Shown here: positions 41,119 to 52,991 of the stretch, one piece after another | How positions within the stretch are numbered: position 1 is the first letter of the stretch | How the letters are laid out: each line of letters opens with the position of its first letter | Assembly: GCF_007625155.1 (NCBI RefSeq) | Contig: NZ_VMNK01000017.1 | Coordinates: 104,899 to 168,898 of the forward strand | Length of the DNA stretch: 64,000 bases | DNA from: Denitromonas halophila | GTDB lineage: Bacteria > Pseudomonadota > Gammaproteobacteria > Burkholderiales > Rhodocyclaceae | Direction of reading: 5' to 3' | The notes under the pieces: generated by a model | What the model was told of the DNA's origin: nothing | The model's input: only the letters and a program-made list of their open reading frames with translations | The model's database searches: none | Program-made: the position numbers and the translations under genes

Positions 41119-41433
41119 TTATTTCACTGACTTCAGCATCTCTTGCAACTCGCCGTTTTCGTACATCTCACGCAGGATGTCGCAACCACCAACGAATTCG
41201 CCGTTGATGTAGAGCTGCGGAATGGTCGGCCAGTTGGCGTATTCCTTGATGCCCTGACGGATTTGTTCATCGGCCAGCACGTTCACCGACGCGTACTCTT
41301 GCAGACCACAGAGCTTGAGGATCTGCGCCACGGTCGCGGAGAAGCCGCACTGCGGGAACTGCGGCGTGCCCTTCATGTACAGGACTACCGGGTTGGAGGT
41401 GACTTGCTCACGGATCTGGTCTTGGACGCTCAT
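41119..41433 (-). CDS. grxD: Monothiol glutaredoxin (Grx4 type)
   Basis: The 104-residue protein carries the monothiol CGFS motif (GTPQFPQCGFSATV), and the WPTIPQLYINGEFVGGCDI glutathione-binding segments of the Grx4 group. Such proteins carry and deliver iron-sulfur clusters rather than reduce disulfides. It closes the hemA-prfA-prmC-grxD unit, an arrangement common in betaproteobacteria. Confidence 0.95.
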   Translation of the reverse strand: MSVQDQIREQVTSNPVVLYMKGTPQFPQCGFSATVAQILKLCGLQEYASVNVLADEQIRQGIKEYANWPTIPQLYINGEFVGGCDILREMYENGELQEMLKSVK

Positions 41434-41472
41434 GGGGATACTCGAATAGTTGAGTTAATAAGTCGGGAAATT

Positions 41473-42318
41473 TTAGGCCTCGTCCGCCGAAGCGTCAAGC
41501 CAGCCCCCGGTGACGCGAGGAATCCCCGCCAGGTCCGGCCAACTCTGCACGCGCTTAAGGCCCGACCGACGCAGAATGGCACTCACCGCCTCCGCTTGAT
41601 CGTAGCCGTGCTCGATAAAAAGACAAGCGTCCGGCGCAAGCCTCGGGCCACTCTCCGCGGCAATTCGCCGGATATCATCGAGCCCGTCCGGCCCGGCGGC
41701 CAGGGCAGACGCGGGTTCGAAACGTACATCGCCTTCGGCCAGATGCGGGTCGCCCGCGGCCACATAAGGTGGATTGGAAACGATCAGATCAAAGCGCATG
41801 GCTGCCGGTACCGCTGAGAACCAGTCGCTTTCGGCAAAGCGGACCCTGGCGCCCAGTTGATGCGCATTGCGCGTCGCCACGGCCAAGGCTTCGGCTGAGC
41901 GGTCCACCGCCATCACCTCGGCGTCCGGCCACAGCAAGGCCAGCGTGATGGCAATCGCGCCGCTGCCGGTGCCCAGGTCGAGCACCGCTCTCGGCGCTGT
42001 CGGGAACGCATCTTTCGCCAACTCCACCAGCCCTTCGGTCTCCGGCCGCGGAATCAACACTGCCGGCGAGACCTCAAAGCGCCGACCGTAGAATTCGCGC
42101 GAGCCCACCAGATAGGCCACCGGTTCGCCGTGTTCGCGCCGCGCCACCCAACCGGCGAAGCGGTGCTGCTGCTCGACCGTCAGCGGCACTTCCGGATAGG
42201 CCACCAAATAGCTGGCCGGCCGGCCGATGACTTCGGCCAACAGGATACGGGCATCGACGCGGTCAATCCGGCCCCGACAGGCGGCCAGTGCGCTGCCGAT
42301 GCTCTCAACGCTCGTCAT
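41473..42318 (-). CDS. prmC: Peptide chain release factor N5-glutamine methyltransferase
   Basis: The 281-residue enzyme (HemK) methylates the glutamine of the GGQ motif in release factors. It has a helical N-terminal domain, SAM-binding [13 protein letters not shown], and the catalytic NPPYVAA. It overlaps prfA, its own substrate's gene, by 14 bases, a classical arrangement that supports the assignment. Confidence 0.96.
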   Translation of the reverse strand: MTSVESIGSALAACRGRIDRVDARILLAEVIGRPASYLVAYPEVPLTVEQQHRFAGWVARREHGEPVAYLVGSREFYGRRFEVSPAVLIPRPETEGLVELAKDAFPTAPRAVLDLGTGSGAIAITLALLWPDAEVMAVDRSAEALAVATRNAHQLGARVRFAESDWFSAVPAAMRFDLIVSNPPYVAAGDPHLAEGDVRFEPASALAAGPDGLDDIRRIAAESGPRLAPDACLFIEHGYDQAEAVSAILRRSGLKRVQSWPDLAGIPRVTGGWLDASADEA

Positions 42319-43390
42319 CAGCCAGAGCGGCGAGTTGGTCGGCCTGATGCTCGGCCGTCAGCGCATCAATGATTTCGTCCAGCGCGCCTTCCAGAATGGC
42401 GTCGAGCTTGTACAACGTGAGATTGATGCGATGGTCGGTGACCCGGCCCTGCGGAAAATTGTAGGTGCGGATGCGCTCCGAGCGATCACCGCTCCCCACC
42501 AGTGACTTGCGGGTCGCCGCTTCGGACTCATGCCGCGCCCGCTGCTGCACATCGCGAATCCGCGCCGCCAGCACCGACATGGCCTGCGCCTTGTTGCGGT
42601 GCTGGGAGCGGTCGTCCTGACACTCAACGACGATGCCCGTCGGCAAGTGGGTGATGCGCACCGCCGAATCGGTCTTGTTGATGTGCTGGCCGCCCGCGCC
42701 GCTGGCGCGATAGGTGTCGATCCGCAGGTCGGCCGGATTCAACGCCACCTCTTCGATTTCATCGGCCTCGGGCATCACCGCCACGGTGCACGCCGAGGTA
42801 TGAATCCGCCCCTGGGTTTCCGTCGCCGGTACGCGCTGCACGCGATGGCCGCCCGATTCGAACTTGAGCCGAGCGTAGGCGCCATCGCCCAGAATGCGGA
42901 CCACCGCTTCCTTGACCCCCCCCAGTTCCGACTCGGACAACGAGACGGACTCAACCTTCCAGCGCCGGGACTCGGCATAGCGCAGATACATGCGCAGCAA
43001 ATCGCTGGCAAACAGCGCCGCCTCTTCGCCGCCCGTGCCGGCGCGCACTTCGAGGAACAGATTGCGGCCGTCATCGGGGTCCTTGGGCAGCAGCGCCGCC
43101 TGCAGCGACTTCTCCAGCGCCTCAAGACGCGCTTCGCAGGCGTCAATCTCCTCTCGCGCCAGCGCGGCCATCTCGGGGTCGGAGAGCATCTCGCGCGCCG
43201 CGGCGGCGTCCTGCTCCGCCTGGCGAAAATCGGCGTAAGCCTGCACCGCCGGCTCAAGTTCGGCGCGCTCCTGGCCAAGCCGGCGCAAGGTGGCACCATC
43301 GAGCGGCACCGAGCCGTCAGACATCTGGCGATCCAGCTCTTCAAGGCGGACCGCCAACTGCTCGAGTTTGTCGCGAATGGATAGCTTCAT
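42305..43390 (-). CDS. prfA: Peptide chain release factor 1
   Basis: The 361-residue factor ends translation at UAA and UAG. It contains the RF-1 signature [19 protein letters not shown] with the GGQ loop, and codon-recognition region features of RF1 in domain 2. The length is normal. It lies 44 bases after hemA and overlaps prmC. Confidence 0.96.
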   Translation of the reverse strand: MKLSIRDKLEQLAVRLEELDRQMSDGSVPLDGATLRRLGQERAELEPAVQAYADFRQAEQDAAAAREMLSDPEMAALAREEIDACEARLEALEKSLQAALLPKDPDDGRNLFLEVRAGTGGEEAALFASDLLRMYLRYAESRRWKVESVSLSESELGGVKEAVVRILGDGAYARLKFESGGHRVQRVPATETQGRIHTSACTVAVMPEADEIEEVALNPADLRIDTYRASGAGGQHINKTDSAVRITHLPTGIVVECQDDRSQHRNKAQAMSVLAARIRDVQQRARHESEAATRKSLVGSGDRSERIRTYNFPQGRVTDHRINLTLYKLDAILEGALDEIIDALTAEHQADQLAALADDER

Positions 43391-43434
43391 AGGGGTCCGG
43401 CACGCCGTCGCCGGCGCACCTCAAAAGAGTTCAG

Positions 43435-44691
43435 CTAGTGACGATCGTCGCGATCGAGCTGGAACAAGGTGCTGACCACGCGCCCGGCTTCGGCCAGCGC
43501 GTCGCCTTCGGCCTGGTTGAGATAGCGCGACGGGCCGTGAATCAGCTTGTTGGTGATGCCCTGGCTCAAGGCCTCAAGCACCTTCTGCGGGTCGTCGCCC
43601 TTGGCCAGGCGCTTGGCCGCACGCATCAGCTCCTGCTGGCGCACCCGCTCGGCCTCTTCGCGCAGCGCCCGGATCACCGGGACCGCGTCACGCCCTTCGA
43701 GCCACGAGAAAAATCCGCGCACACGCTCGTCGATGATGACTTCGGCCTCTACCACGGCCGACTGGCGCGTCTCCTTGCCGGAGGCCACGAGCTGGGCCAG
43801 ATCATCAACGGTGTAGAGAAACACGTCGTCCAGATCGCCGATCTCGCGTTCGATGTCGCGCGGCACCGCCAGATCGACCATCACCATCGGCCGATGGCGA
43901 CGCGCCTTGAGCGCACGCTCGACCATGCCGAGGCCAATGATCGGCAAGGGCGCAGCCGTACAGGACACGATCACGTCGTACTGGGCCATCACGTCGCCGA
44001 TCAGGTCGAGGCGCAAGGTGTCACCGCCAAAGCGATCGGCCAGCCCCTGCGCACGCGCTTCGGTGCGGTTGGCAATGGTCAAGCGGCGCGGCTTGGTGCC
44101 GGCGAAGTGCGCCGCGCACAGCTCGATCATTTCACCAGCGCCGATGAACAGCACCCTTTGATCCGCCATGCGTTCAAAAATGCGCTCGGCCAGATGCACC
44201 GACGCCGCCGCCATCGACACCACATTGGCGCCAATCGCCGTGCTGGAGCGCACCTCTTTGGCAACCGAAAAGGTGCGCTGAAACAGCTGATGAAGCGTGG
44301 TGCCCAGCGTGCCTGCCTCTTCGGCGTGGCGAACGGCATCTTTGACCTGGCCGAGAATCTGCGGCTCGCCGAGCACCATCGAATCCAACCCGCTGGCCAC
44401 CCGAAACACATGGCGGACGGCGTCGTGCGCGGGATAGGTGTACAAATAGGGCGCCATGTCTGCCAGCGGCAGGTCGTGGTAGCGCGCCAACCAGTCAGCG
44501 GCGAACTCAGGGGTATCGGTTGAGAAGTAAAGCTCGGTTCGATTACAGGTCGACAGAATTGCAGCCTCCTGCACCTGCACCGAGGTCAGATCCTTGAGCG
44601 CGCCCAGAAGACGCTCAGGCTGAAACGACACGCGCTCTCGAATGGCAAGCGGTGCCGTGTGGTGATTCAAGCCAAGCGCGAAAAGAGGCAT
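43435..44691 (-). CDS. hemA: Glutamyl-tRNA reductase
   Basis: The 418-residue NADPH-dependent enzyme makes glutamate-1-semialdehyde, the committed C5-pathway precursor of haem. Motifs are [19 protein letters not shown] at the N-terminus, the catalytic cysteine in [22 protein letters not shown], and the Rossmann [15 protein letters not shown] 44691 begins the conserved N-terminus, so the 7-residue extension to 44712 is not used. It heads hemA-prfA-prmC-grxD. Confidence 0.96.
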   Translation of the reverse strand: MPLFALGLNHHTAPLAIRERVSFQPERLLGALKDLTSVQVQEAAILSTCNRTELYFSTDTPEFAADWLARYHDLPLADMAPYLYTYPAHDAVRHVFRVASGLDSMVLGEPQILGQVKDAVRHAEEAGTLGTTLHQLFQRTFSVAKEVRSSTAIGANVVSMAAASVHLAERIFERMADQRVLFIGAGEMIELCAAHFAGTKPRRLTIANRTEARAQGLADRFGGDTLRLDLIGDVMAQYDVIVSCTAAPLPIIGLGMVERALKARRHRPMVMVDLAVPRDIEREIGDLDDVFLYTVDDLAQLVASGKETRQSAVVEAEVIIDERVRGFFSWLEGRDAVPVIRALREEAERVRQQELMRAAKRLAKGDDPQKVLEALSQGITNKLIHGPSRYLNQAEGDALAEAGRVVSTLFQLDRDDRH

Positions 44692-44723
44692 GCAGCGGAT
44701 GATCTGGGGCAAACGGAGCGCGA

Positions 44724-44729
44724 ATTATA
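44724..44729 (-). promoter_or_regulatory. -10 element of the hemA promoter
   Basis: A perfect TATAAT on the minus strand lies 32 bases before the hemA start. The -35 at optimal spacing is poor, with TTGGCA 14 bases upstream as the best match, so the promoter may depend on an activator. Confidence 0.5.
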
Positions 44730-44823
44730 TCACCCGGCCCTACTGCCAAAGCTTGAGCATTGTCAGCCGAGTCGGCCAAGGCGGCGACGCACGCCTTGTT
44801 GCGAAAAACGCGCGACCAAAAAG

Positions 44824-44854
44824 AAAAACGCCGATCCAGCGGATCGGCGTTTTT
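44824..44854. terminator. Terminator of tRNA-Phe
   Basis: AAAAACGCCGATCC-AGC-GGATCGGCGTTTTT is a perfect 14-bp stem with terminal A/T runs, 7 bases beyond the tRNA 3' end on the minus strand. Confidence 0.92.
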
Positions 44855-44861
44855 GGTATTT

Positions 44862-44937
44862 TGGTGGCCAGTCTCGGAATCGAACCAAGGACACGCGGAT
44901 TTTCAATCCGCTGCTCTACCAACTGAGCTAACTGGCC
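44862..44937 (-). tRNA. tRNA-Phe (GAA)
   Basis: A complete 76-base cloverleaf: 7-bp acceptor stem (GGCCAGT / ACTGGCC), D-arm GCTC-AGTTGGTA-GAGC, anticodon arm GCGGA-TTGAAAA-TCCGC with anticodon GAA, 5-base variable loop, T-arm CTTGG-TTCGATT-CCGAG, discriminator A and an encoded CCA. The anticodon reads phenylalanine codons UUU and UUC. It has its own promoter and terminator. Confidence 0.97.
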
Positions 44938-44950
44938 CAAAAGAGGGCGC

Positions 44951-44978
44951 ATTATAGCTGAATAATTTGCCGCGTCAA
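44951..44978 (-). promoter_or_regulatory. Sigma-70 promoter of tRNA-Phe
   Basis: On the minus strand TTGACG (44973-44978) and TATAAT (44951-44956) are separated by 16 bases, followed by a GC-rich discriminator typical of stringently controlled tRNA promoters. Transcription would start only a few bases before the tRNA 5' end. Confidence 0.88.
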
Positions 44979-45015
44979 ACACCCCGACACTGTTTTTTGT
45001 GGGCGGCATTCCGTC

Positions 45016-46494
45016 TCATGACGCGTCGGCAGTTAGTCGCCGCGTATAGCTGCGCGGGAAGATCACCTGGGCCAGCGTCCCCGTGCCTGTGGGACTGGAC
45101 TTGAGTGTCACCGTGGCACGATGCAACTCGGCAATCTCACGCACGATCGGCAATCCGAGACCCGAACCATCCTCACCACTGCCAAGCACCCGGTAAAAAC
45201 GTTCGAAGACGCGCTCGCGATCTTCCTCGGGGATTCCGGCGCCAGTATCCTCGACCTCGAGAATGGCAAATTCCGTCGCCTGGGTGCGTGCGGTCACCCG
45301 CCCCCCCACGGGGGTGTACTTGATGGCGTTGTCCATCAGGTTCATGATCATTTCACGCAACAGAACCGGGTTGCCGTCGATCAGCAGCGGCCAGCCCGTG
45401 TCTTCCACGCCCAGGTCGATATTCTTGATCTGCGCCCGGGGGTAGAGGTCGAGCGCCACCTCACGCACCAGCATTTCGAGGTCGACACGATCGACCGCAT
45501 AGATTTTTTCCGAACTGGATTCGGCCCGGGCGAGCGTGAGCAGCTGGTTGATCAGGTGGCTGGCGCGCTGCGTACTAAGCGCGATGCGGGTCAGCGCTTC
45601 GTGCAGCATCTCGGGGTCGGACTCGTTCAGCGCCAGCTCGGTCTGCATGCGCAGCCCGGTGAGCGGGGTTCGCATCTGGTGCGCGGCGTCGGCAATGAAG
45701 CGTTGCTGCGCCTGCAGGTTTTCTTCAAGGCGCGCCATCATGTCGTTGAAGGCGACAATCAGCGGCCGCAATTCTTCAGGCACACCGGCGGTCGAGATCG
45801 GCGCCAGATCGGTGGGCCGACGGCGACGAATCACGCCCTGCAAGCGATTCAGCGGCGAAATCCCCCGCGACAGGCCCACCCACACCAGAATGACCGCTAA
45901 TGGAATGATGGCGAACTGCGGCAGCAACACCCCGGTGACCACGCGCGAAGCGAGTTCGGCCCGCTTATTGCGCGTCTCGGCAATCTGCACCAGCACCAGC
46001 GGACTGCTGGGCTCGGGATAAGTGCGCATGAACTGATAGGCCACACGCACCTCTTCACCCTGGATCACCGCATCGCGATAGAGCACATCATCCGGCAACA
46101 GCCTGATCGGCGGCGGTACCCAGGGAATCTCCCAATCGCCGGCAACGACTTCGCCCTGATGATCGGCCACCTGGTAATAGACGGTATCGTCGCGGTCGGC
46201 ACGGAACAACACCCGTGGCGGCGCAGGGAAGTCGACGCGAACCGCTTTGTCGTCCAGCACGACCAAACGCGCCAGCGTGCGAACACTCTCCGCCATGGCG
46301 CGGTCGTAGGGCTCGTTGGCGATGTTGTCGGCGACGTTGTGAGTGACGATGATGGAGATCGGCCACAAAAACAGCAGCGGCGCGAGCATCCAGTCGAGAA
46401 TCTCGCCAAACAGCGAATTGAATTGCCCGCCCTTGCGCTCTTCCTTGGACGCCGCCTTGTCGGCGCGCATGGCGCGGGCGGCCTTGGAGATCAC
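45016..46494 (-). CDS. TctE-like sensor histidine kinase
   Basis: The protein of up to 492 residues has two membrane spans (about 35-53 and 188-207) around a periplasmic sensor domain of the 2CSK_N type seen in tricarboxylate-sensing kinases, then a HAMP-like linker, phospho-acceptor His in DAAHQMRTPLTGLRM, and the ATPase domain (LMDNAIKYTP, VEDTGAGIPEED, GSGLGLPIV). Start is uncertain: GTG 46494 or ATG 46470. It follows its response-regulator gene by 49 bases. No transporter gene that might reveal the ligand is nearby. Confidence 0.88.
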   Translation of the reverse strand: MISKAARAMRADKAASKEERKGGQFNSLFGEILDWMLAPLLFLWPISIIVTHNVADNIANEPYDRAMAESVRTLARLVVLDDKAVRVDFPAPPRVLFRADRDDTVYYQVADHQGEVVAGDWEIPWVPPPIRLLPDDVLYRDAVIQGEEVRVAYQFMRTYPEPSSPLVLVQIAETRNKRAELASRVVTGVLLPQFAIIPLAVILVWVGLSRGISPLNRLQGVIRRRRPTDLAPISTAGVPEELRPLIVAFNDMMARLEENLQAQQRFIADAAHQMRTPLTGLRMQTELALNESDPEMLHEALTRIALSTQRASHLINQLLTLARAESSSEKIYAVDRVDLEMLVREVALDLYPRAQIKNIDLGVEDTGWPLLIDGNPVLLREMIMNLMDNAIKYTPVGGRVTARTQATEFAILEVEDTGAGIPEEDRERVFERFYRVLGSGEDGSGLGLPIVREIAELHRATVTLKSSPTGTGTLAQVIFPRSYTRRLTADAS

Positions 46495-46543
46495 CGCCCC
46501 ACCCCACTTCGGCGACCGCCTCCCAGGCTGCCGGCGGAACCGG

Positions 46544-47218
46544 TCACGCGGCGTCCTCGGGTTTTTCCAGGCAATAGCCCAGGCCGCGCACCGTCACGAT
46601 GCGCACGCCGCTGGCTTCGAGTTTTTTGCGCAGGCGGTGCACATACACTTCGATGGCATTGTTCGACACTTCTTCGCCCCACCCGCACAGCTGATCGACG
46701 AGTTGATCCTTGCTCACGAGCCGCCCGGCGCGCAAGATGAAAATCTCCAGCAAGCCCATTTCGCGCGCCGAAAACTCAACCACCTGCGCGGCAATCTTGA
46801 CCACCCGGTCCGCCTGGTCGTAACTCAGGGAGCCGAGCTCAATGCAACGCGGCTGGCCGGTGCCCCGGCGGGTCAAGGCACGCACGCGCGCCTCCAGCTC
46901 GGGAAGCGCAAAGGGTTTGGTGAGATAGTCGTCGGCCCCAGCGTCCAGCCCTCGGACGCGGTCGTCGACACCGTCCTGGGCGGTGAGAATCAGCACCGGC
47001 GTGGCGGACTTCCGACCGCGCAAGCGCTTCAGCACCTCAATACCCGGCAGCTTCGGCAGCCCGAGATCAAGAATGACAAGGTCGTAAGACTGCCCCAACA
47101 GGGCGGTATCCGCCTCCGACCCGGCCGACACATGATCGACGGCATAGCCCGCGCGCTTGAGCGCCCTGATCAGGCCATCGGCGATAACCGGATCGTCTTC
47201 CGCTAGAAGTATTCGCAT
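46544..47218 (-). CDS. OmpR-family response regulator (TctD/QseB-like)
   Basis: The 224-residue regulator has a receiver domain (MRILLAEDDPVIADGL, phospho-Asp in YDLVILDLGLPKLPG, Lys in YLTKPF) and a winged-helix domain of the OmpR/PhoB type (FSAREMGLLEIFILRAG, NAIEVYVHRLRKKLEASGV, VRGLGYCL). It precedes the sensor kinase in the same transcript. The domain ending and kinase type point to TctD/QseB relatives; target genes are unknown. Confidence 0.9.
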   Translation of the reverse strand: MRILLAEDDPVIADGLIRALKRAGYAVDHVSAGSEADTALLGQSYDLVILDLGLPKLPGIEVLKRLRGRKSATPVLILTAQDGVDDRVRGLDAGADDYLTKPFALPELEARVRALTRRGTGQPRCIELGSLSYDQADRVVKIAAQVVEFSAREMGLLEIFILRAGRLVSKDQLVDQLCGWGEEVSNNAIEVYVHRLRKKLEASGVRIVTVRGLGYCLEKPEDAA

Positions 47219-47475
47219 GCTGGATAGACTGTAAGTTTGACGTAAGCGGAAATCGATAACTTGGATCCCGCTGTTCTCCTTTACTCGGTCTTCGGGAGCC
47301 AGAAATCTTCCGGATTTCTTGCTCCAGGGAGCTGCCGCGAATAAGCATCGGTTCGCTCCCTGCCGCTTTTTTCCGCTCGATTATCCCACGCTTGCGCGTC
47401 CCCGGGCGGTTCGTCTTCGCACGCGCACGCCTTGATGCCGCACGACGCTTCTACGACGGCGCGGCGGTCCACGAA
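47219..47475. other. Intergenic stretch with unexplained hairpins
   Basis: Between the response-regulator start and the groEL terminator lies an imperfect hairpin (GAGCCAGAAATC / GATTTCTTGCTC, 47296-47324). An AGGGAGC / GCTCCCT repeat (47326-47332 and 47355-47361) comes next, and a run of six T at 47367-47372. On the plus strand these would look like a structured transcript with an end, but no promoter is convincing. Confidence 0.4.
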
Positions 47476-47499
47476 AAAGCCCCGCCGGAGCGGGGCTTT
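47476..47499 (-). terminator. Terminator of groEL
   Basis: On the minus strand AAAGCCCCGC-TCCG-GCGGGGCTTT is followed by more T residues, 24 bases past the groEL stop. Its perfect 10-bp stem supports intrinsic termination of groESL. Confidence 0.88.
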
Positions 47500-47522
47500 C
47501 GAGGCAAATGGCGCCTGGGCAA

Positions 47523-49178
<1,656 letters not shown>

Positions 49179-49224
49179 CTAGCTGAATACTGTGAATTGC
49201 GTTGAACGTGGTAGCGGACAGGCC

Positions 49225-49515
49225 TCAGGCCTCGATCACGCCCATGATGTCTTCTTCGCGCATGACGAGGACTTCCTCGCCTTCGACCTTGACGCCCTGG
49301 CCGGCATACTTGCCGAACAGCACACGGTCACCAACCTTGACGGCCATCGGACGCACTTCGCCGTTGTCCTGGATCTTGCCGTTGCCGACAGCCAGAACTT
49401 CGCCCTGATCGGGCTTCTCGCCGGCGGAATCCGGAATCACGATGCCACTGGCCGTGGTGCGCTCGGCTTCAATACGCTTGACGATGACGCGATCATGCAA
49501 AGGACGAATTTTCAT
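49225..49515 (-). CDS. groES: Co-chaperonin GroES
   Basis: The 96-residue heptameric lid subunit begins [14 protein letters not shown], has the mobile loop [18 protein letters not shown] and [17 protein letters not shown] 49515 has GGAGAG 8 bases upstream; the in-frame upstream extension to 49536 includes that site and is rejected. It heads the groES-groEL operon behind a sigma-32-type promoter and CIRCE. Confidence 0.98.
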   Translation of the reverse strand: MKIRPLHDRVIVKRIEAERTTASGIVIPDSAGEKPDQGEVLAVGNGKIQDNGEVRPMAVKVGDRVLFGKYAGQGVKVEGEEVLVMREEDIMGVIEA

Positions 49516-49605
49516 CGAGTTCTCTCCTTGGAACAAATTCGATTGCTTGCGGCTCAGTGCCGCGCTTAGGGAAAACAGAGAACCGGCGATCTACAAGCCC
49601 GGTTG

Positions 49606-49632
49606 TTAGCACTCCCTGCCAACGAGTGCTAA
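49606..49632 (-). promoter_or_regulatory. CIRCE operator (HrcA-binding site)
   Basis: TTAGCACTC-N9-GAGTGCTAA is the exact CIRCE consensus, a perfect 9-bp inverted repeat with a 9-base spacer, 91 bases upstream of groES. It abuts the -10 of the sigma-32-type promoter, where HrcA would block initiation. Confidence 0.97.
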
Positions 49633-49661
49633 TAATAGGGACGGCCCCGGGTGATTTCAAG
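49633..49661 (-). promoter_or_regulatory. Sigma-32-type heat-shock promoter of groESL
   Basis: On the minus strand CTTGAAA (49655-49661) is followed after 14 bases by CCCTATTA (49633-49640), close to the CTTGAA / CCCCATTT heat-shock consensus. Its -10 immediately precedes CIRCE, so groESL seems to be under both positive (RpoH) and negative (HrcA) control. Confidence 0.75.
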
Positions 49662-49776
49662 TCGGGACATGAAAAGAATTTTTCGGCCTTGGTGGCAGCA
49701 CGGTGCCCGCCTGATGGTACGGCCCCGTCCGATCGGCGACGCGGCACGCCAGGCATGTCGCGCCGGGCGATGCGGC

Positions 49777-50079
49777 CTAACGCATCAACTCGCCCGGACT
49801 ATAGAGCAGGCCGCGCTCCGACAGGCTCTTGCGCCGTTGCTGGCAATTGTCACCGACGCGCCCTTGCGGCACGCCGCCTTCATAGCCCCAGACGCCGGAG
49901 CGCATATCGATCCAGTAGCGCCCGTCGGGGATGCGCGCACACGCCGCGCGGTCGAGCCGGGCCACGGCCGCCGGGCCAAGCACTTGGCCATTGACCACCA
50001 CATAGCGCCCGCGCGCGCTAACGTCCATCGGCAGCGCAAGCACACACACCAGTATCAGGAAAGGCACACGGCAAGACAC
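49777..50079 (-). CDS. Small secreted hypothetical protein
   Basis: The protein of about 100 residues has a signal peptide (VPFLILVCVLALPMDVSA, cleavage near ARGRY) and a short mature domain with GRYWIDMRSGVWGYEGG, a motif found in a group of small exported proteins without known function. Two cysteines in the mature part (AACARI and DNCQQ) may pair. Start is chosen at GTG 50079 because GGGGAG lies 8 bases upstream; another GTG at 50088 is possible. It sits between the groESL promoter and trhP on the minus strand, apparently on its own. Confidence 0.7.
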   Translation of the reverse strand: MSCRVPFLILVCVLALPMDVSARGRYVVVNGQVLGPAAVARLDRAACARIPDGRYWIDMRSGVWGYEGGVPQGRVGDNCQQRRKSLSERGLLYSPGELMR

Positions 50080-50191
50080 GGCAAACACTCCCCACGACTG
50101 ATATGCCGTGGCAGTTTTACCTTAGTTGCCCGCCGGCCTGCCCGCCACCTTCCGCCCGACGGATCGCGACGGAAGGCCGTGGCCGTGCCGG

Positions 50192-50197
50192 TATAAT
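50192..50197 (+). promoter_or_regulatory. -10 element of the trhP promoter
   Basis: TATAAT lies 29 bases before the trhP start codon, within CCGGTATAATCGC. A good -35 is not visible at the normal spacing. Confidence 0.5.
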
Positions 50198-50225
50198 CGC
50201 AGTCCCCCAAAAGGAAGTCCCCCGA

Positions 50226-51488
50226 ATGTCGCTGCGCACGCCCGAACTGCTCGCCCCCGCGGGTTCCCTGACCATGCTCGACACCGCTTTCGCCTATGGC
50301 GCGACGGCGATCTACGCGGGCCAGCCGCGCTACTCGCTACGCGTGCGCAACAACGACTTTGGCGACATCGACGTGCTGGCGCAGGGCATCGCCCGCACTC
50401 ACGCGCGGGGTCATCGCTTCTTTCTGGTGTCGAATATCTTTCCGCACGGCGCAAAACTGAAGACCTATCTCGACGACATGGCCCCCGCCATCGCCCTCAA
50501 GCCCGACGCCATGATCATGTCTGACCCCGGCCTGATCATGCTGGTGCGCGAGACCTGGCCGGAGATGGAGATCCACCTGTCGGTGCAGGCCAACACGGTC
50601 AATGCCGCCGCCGTGCGTTTCTGGAAGCAGGCCGGCGTGAGTCGGGTGATTCTGTCGCGCGAGCTCTCGCTCGACCAGATCGCCGAGATCCGTCAGGCCT
50701 GCCCGGACACCGAACTGGAAGTGTTCGTGCATGGCGCGCTGTGCATCGCCTACTCGGGCCGCTGCCTGCTATCGGGTTACTTCAACCACCGCGACCCCAA
50801 CCAAGGCACCTGCACCAACTCCTGCCGCTGGGACTTCAACGTCAAGCCGGCGGCCGAAGACGCCAGCGGCGATGTGTACGTGATTGAAGAACGCGAGAAA
50901 CGTCAGGGCAGCTACATGCCCATCGAGGAAGACGAGCACGGCACTTACATCCTCAACTCCAAGGATCTGCGCGCCATCGAGCATGTGCAACGGCTAGTCG
51001 AGATCGGCGTCGATTCGCTCAAGATCGAGGGCCGCACCAAGAGCCCCTATTACGTGGCGCGCACCTGCCAGACCTACCGCCAGGCCATCGACGACGCCGC
51101 CGCCGGCCGCAGCCTCGACCCCGCTCTGCTCGGCCAGCTCGAAGGCCTGGCCAACCGCGGCTATACCGACGGCTTCTACCAGCGCCACACCCCGGCCGAC
51201 ACGCAGAACTACCTGCGCGGGCATTCGGAATCGGAGCGCAGCCAGTACGTGGGCGATGTCGTCGCCTACGACGCGGCGCGCGGCCTGGTCGAGATCAACG
51301 TCAAAAACAAGTTCAGCGTCGGCGATCGCATCGAGCTGATCCTGCCCAGCGGCAACCGCGACATCCAGATCACCCGGATGGAAAACGCCACGGGCGATGC
51401 CGTCGACGTCGCCCCCGGCAGCGGCCATCGCGTGTGGCTGCCGCTGCCCGCCGAGAGCGTCGGCGCCTTTGTGGCGCGCTACGTTTAA
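50226..51488 (+). CDS. trhP: Peptidase-U32-family tRNA hydroxylation protein TrhP (YegQ)
   Basis: The 420-residue protein belongs to the U32 family: ELLAPAGSLTMLDTAFAYGA, IHLSVQANTVNAAAVRFW, VFVHGALCIAYSGRCLLSG (conserved cysteines), NQGTCTNSCRWDF, and SLKIEGRTKSPYYVA. In E. coli YegQ/TrhP the protein, despite its peptidase label, is needed for prephenate-dependent 5-hydroxylation of the wobble uridine; the cysteines hold an iron-sulfur cluster. ATG 50226 follows AAGGAAG; the earlier start at 50103 lacks one. A related U32 paralog (RlhA) is longer, so TrhP is the better match. Confidence 0.9.
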   Translation: MSLRTPELLAPAGSLTMLDTAFAYGATAIYAGQPRYSLRVRNNDFGDIDVLAQGIARTHARGHRFFLVSNIFPHGAKLKTYLDDMAPAIALKPDAMIMSDPGLIMLVRETWPEMEIHLSVQANTVNAAAVRFWKQAGVSRVILSRELSLDQIAEIRQACPDTELEVFVHGALCIAYSGRCLLSGYFNHRDPNQGTCTNSCRWDFNVKPAAEDASGDVYVIEEREKRQGSYMPIEEDEHGTYILNSKDLRAIEHVQRLVEIGVDSLKIEGRTKSPYYVARTCQTYRQAIDDAAAGRSLDPALLGQLEGLANRGYTDGFYQRHTPADTQNYLRGHSESERSQYVGDVVAYDAARGLVEINVKNKFSVGDRIELILPSGNRDIQITRMENATGDAVDVAPGSGHRVWLPLPAESVGAFVARYV

Positions 51489-51497
51489 GCCCACGCG

Positions 51498-52874
<1,377 letters not shown>

Positions 52875-52948
52875 CACGTACTCCCGTATCTCTTGTAGAA
52901 GCTTGGAGGCGCGAAACAAGACTTCGTTCGAGTCGGCACAAAAACAAA

Positions 52949-52968
52949 GCGGGCCCCGAAGGGCCCGC
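52949..52968 (-). terminator. Terminator of the TolC-like gene
   Basis: A perfect 8-bp GCGGGCCC / GGGCCCGC stem with a 4-base loop lies 23 bases past the stop codon, followed in that direction by TTTGTTTTTG. Confidence 0.85.
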
Positions 52969-52991
52969 CGACGATGACACGCTACTGTGGC

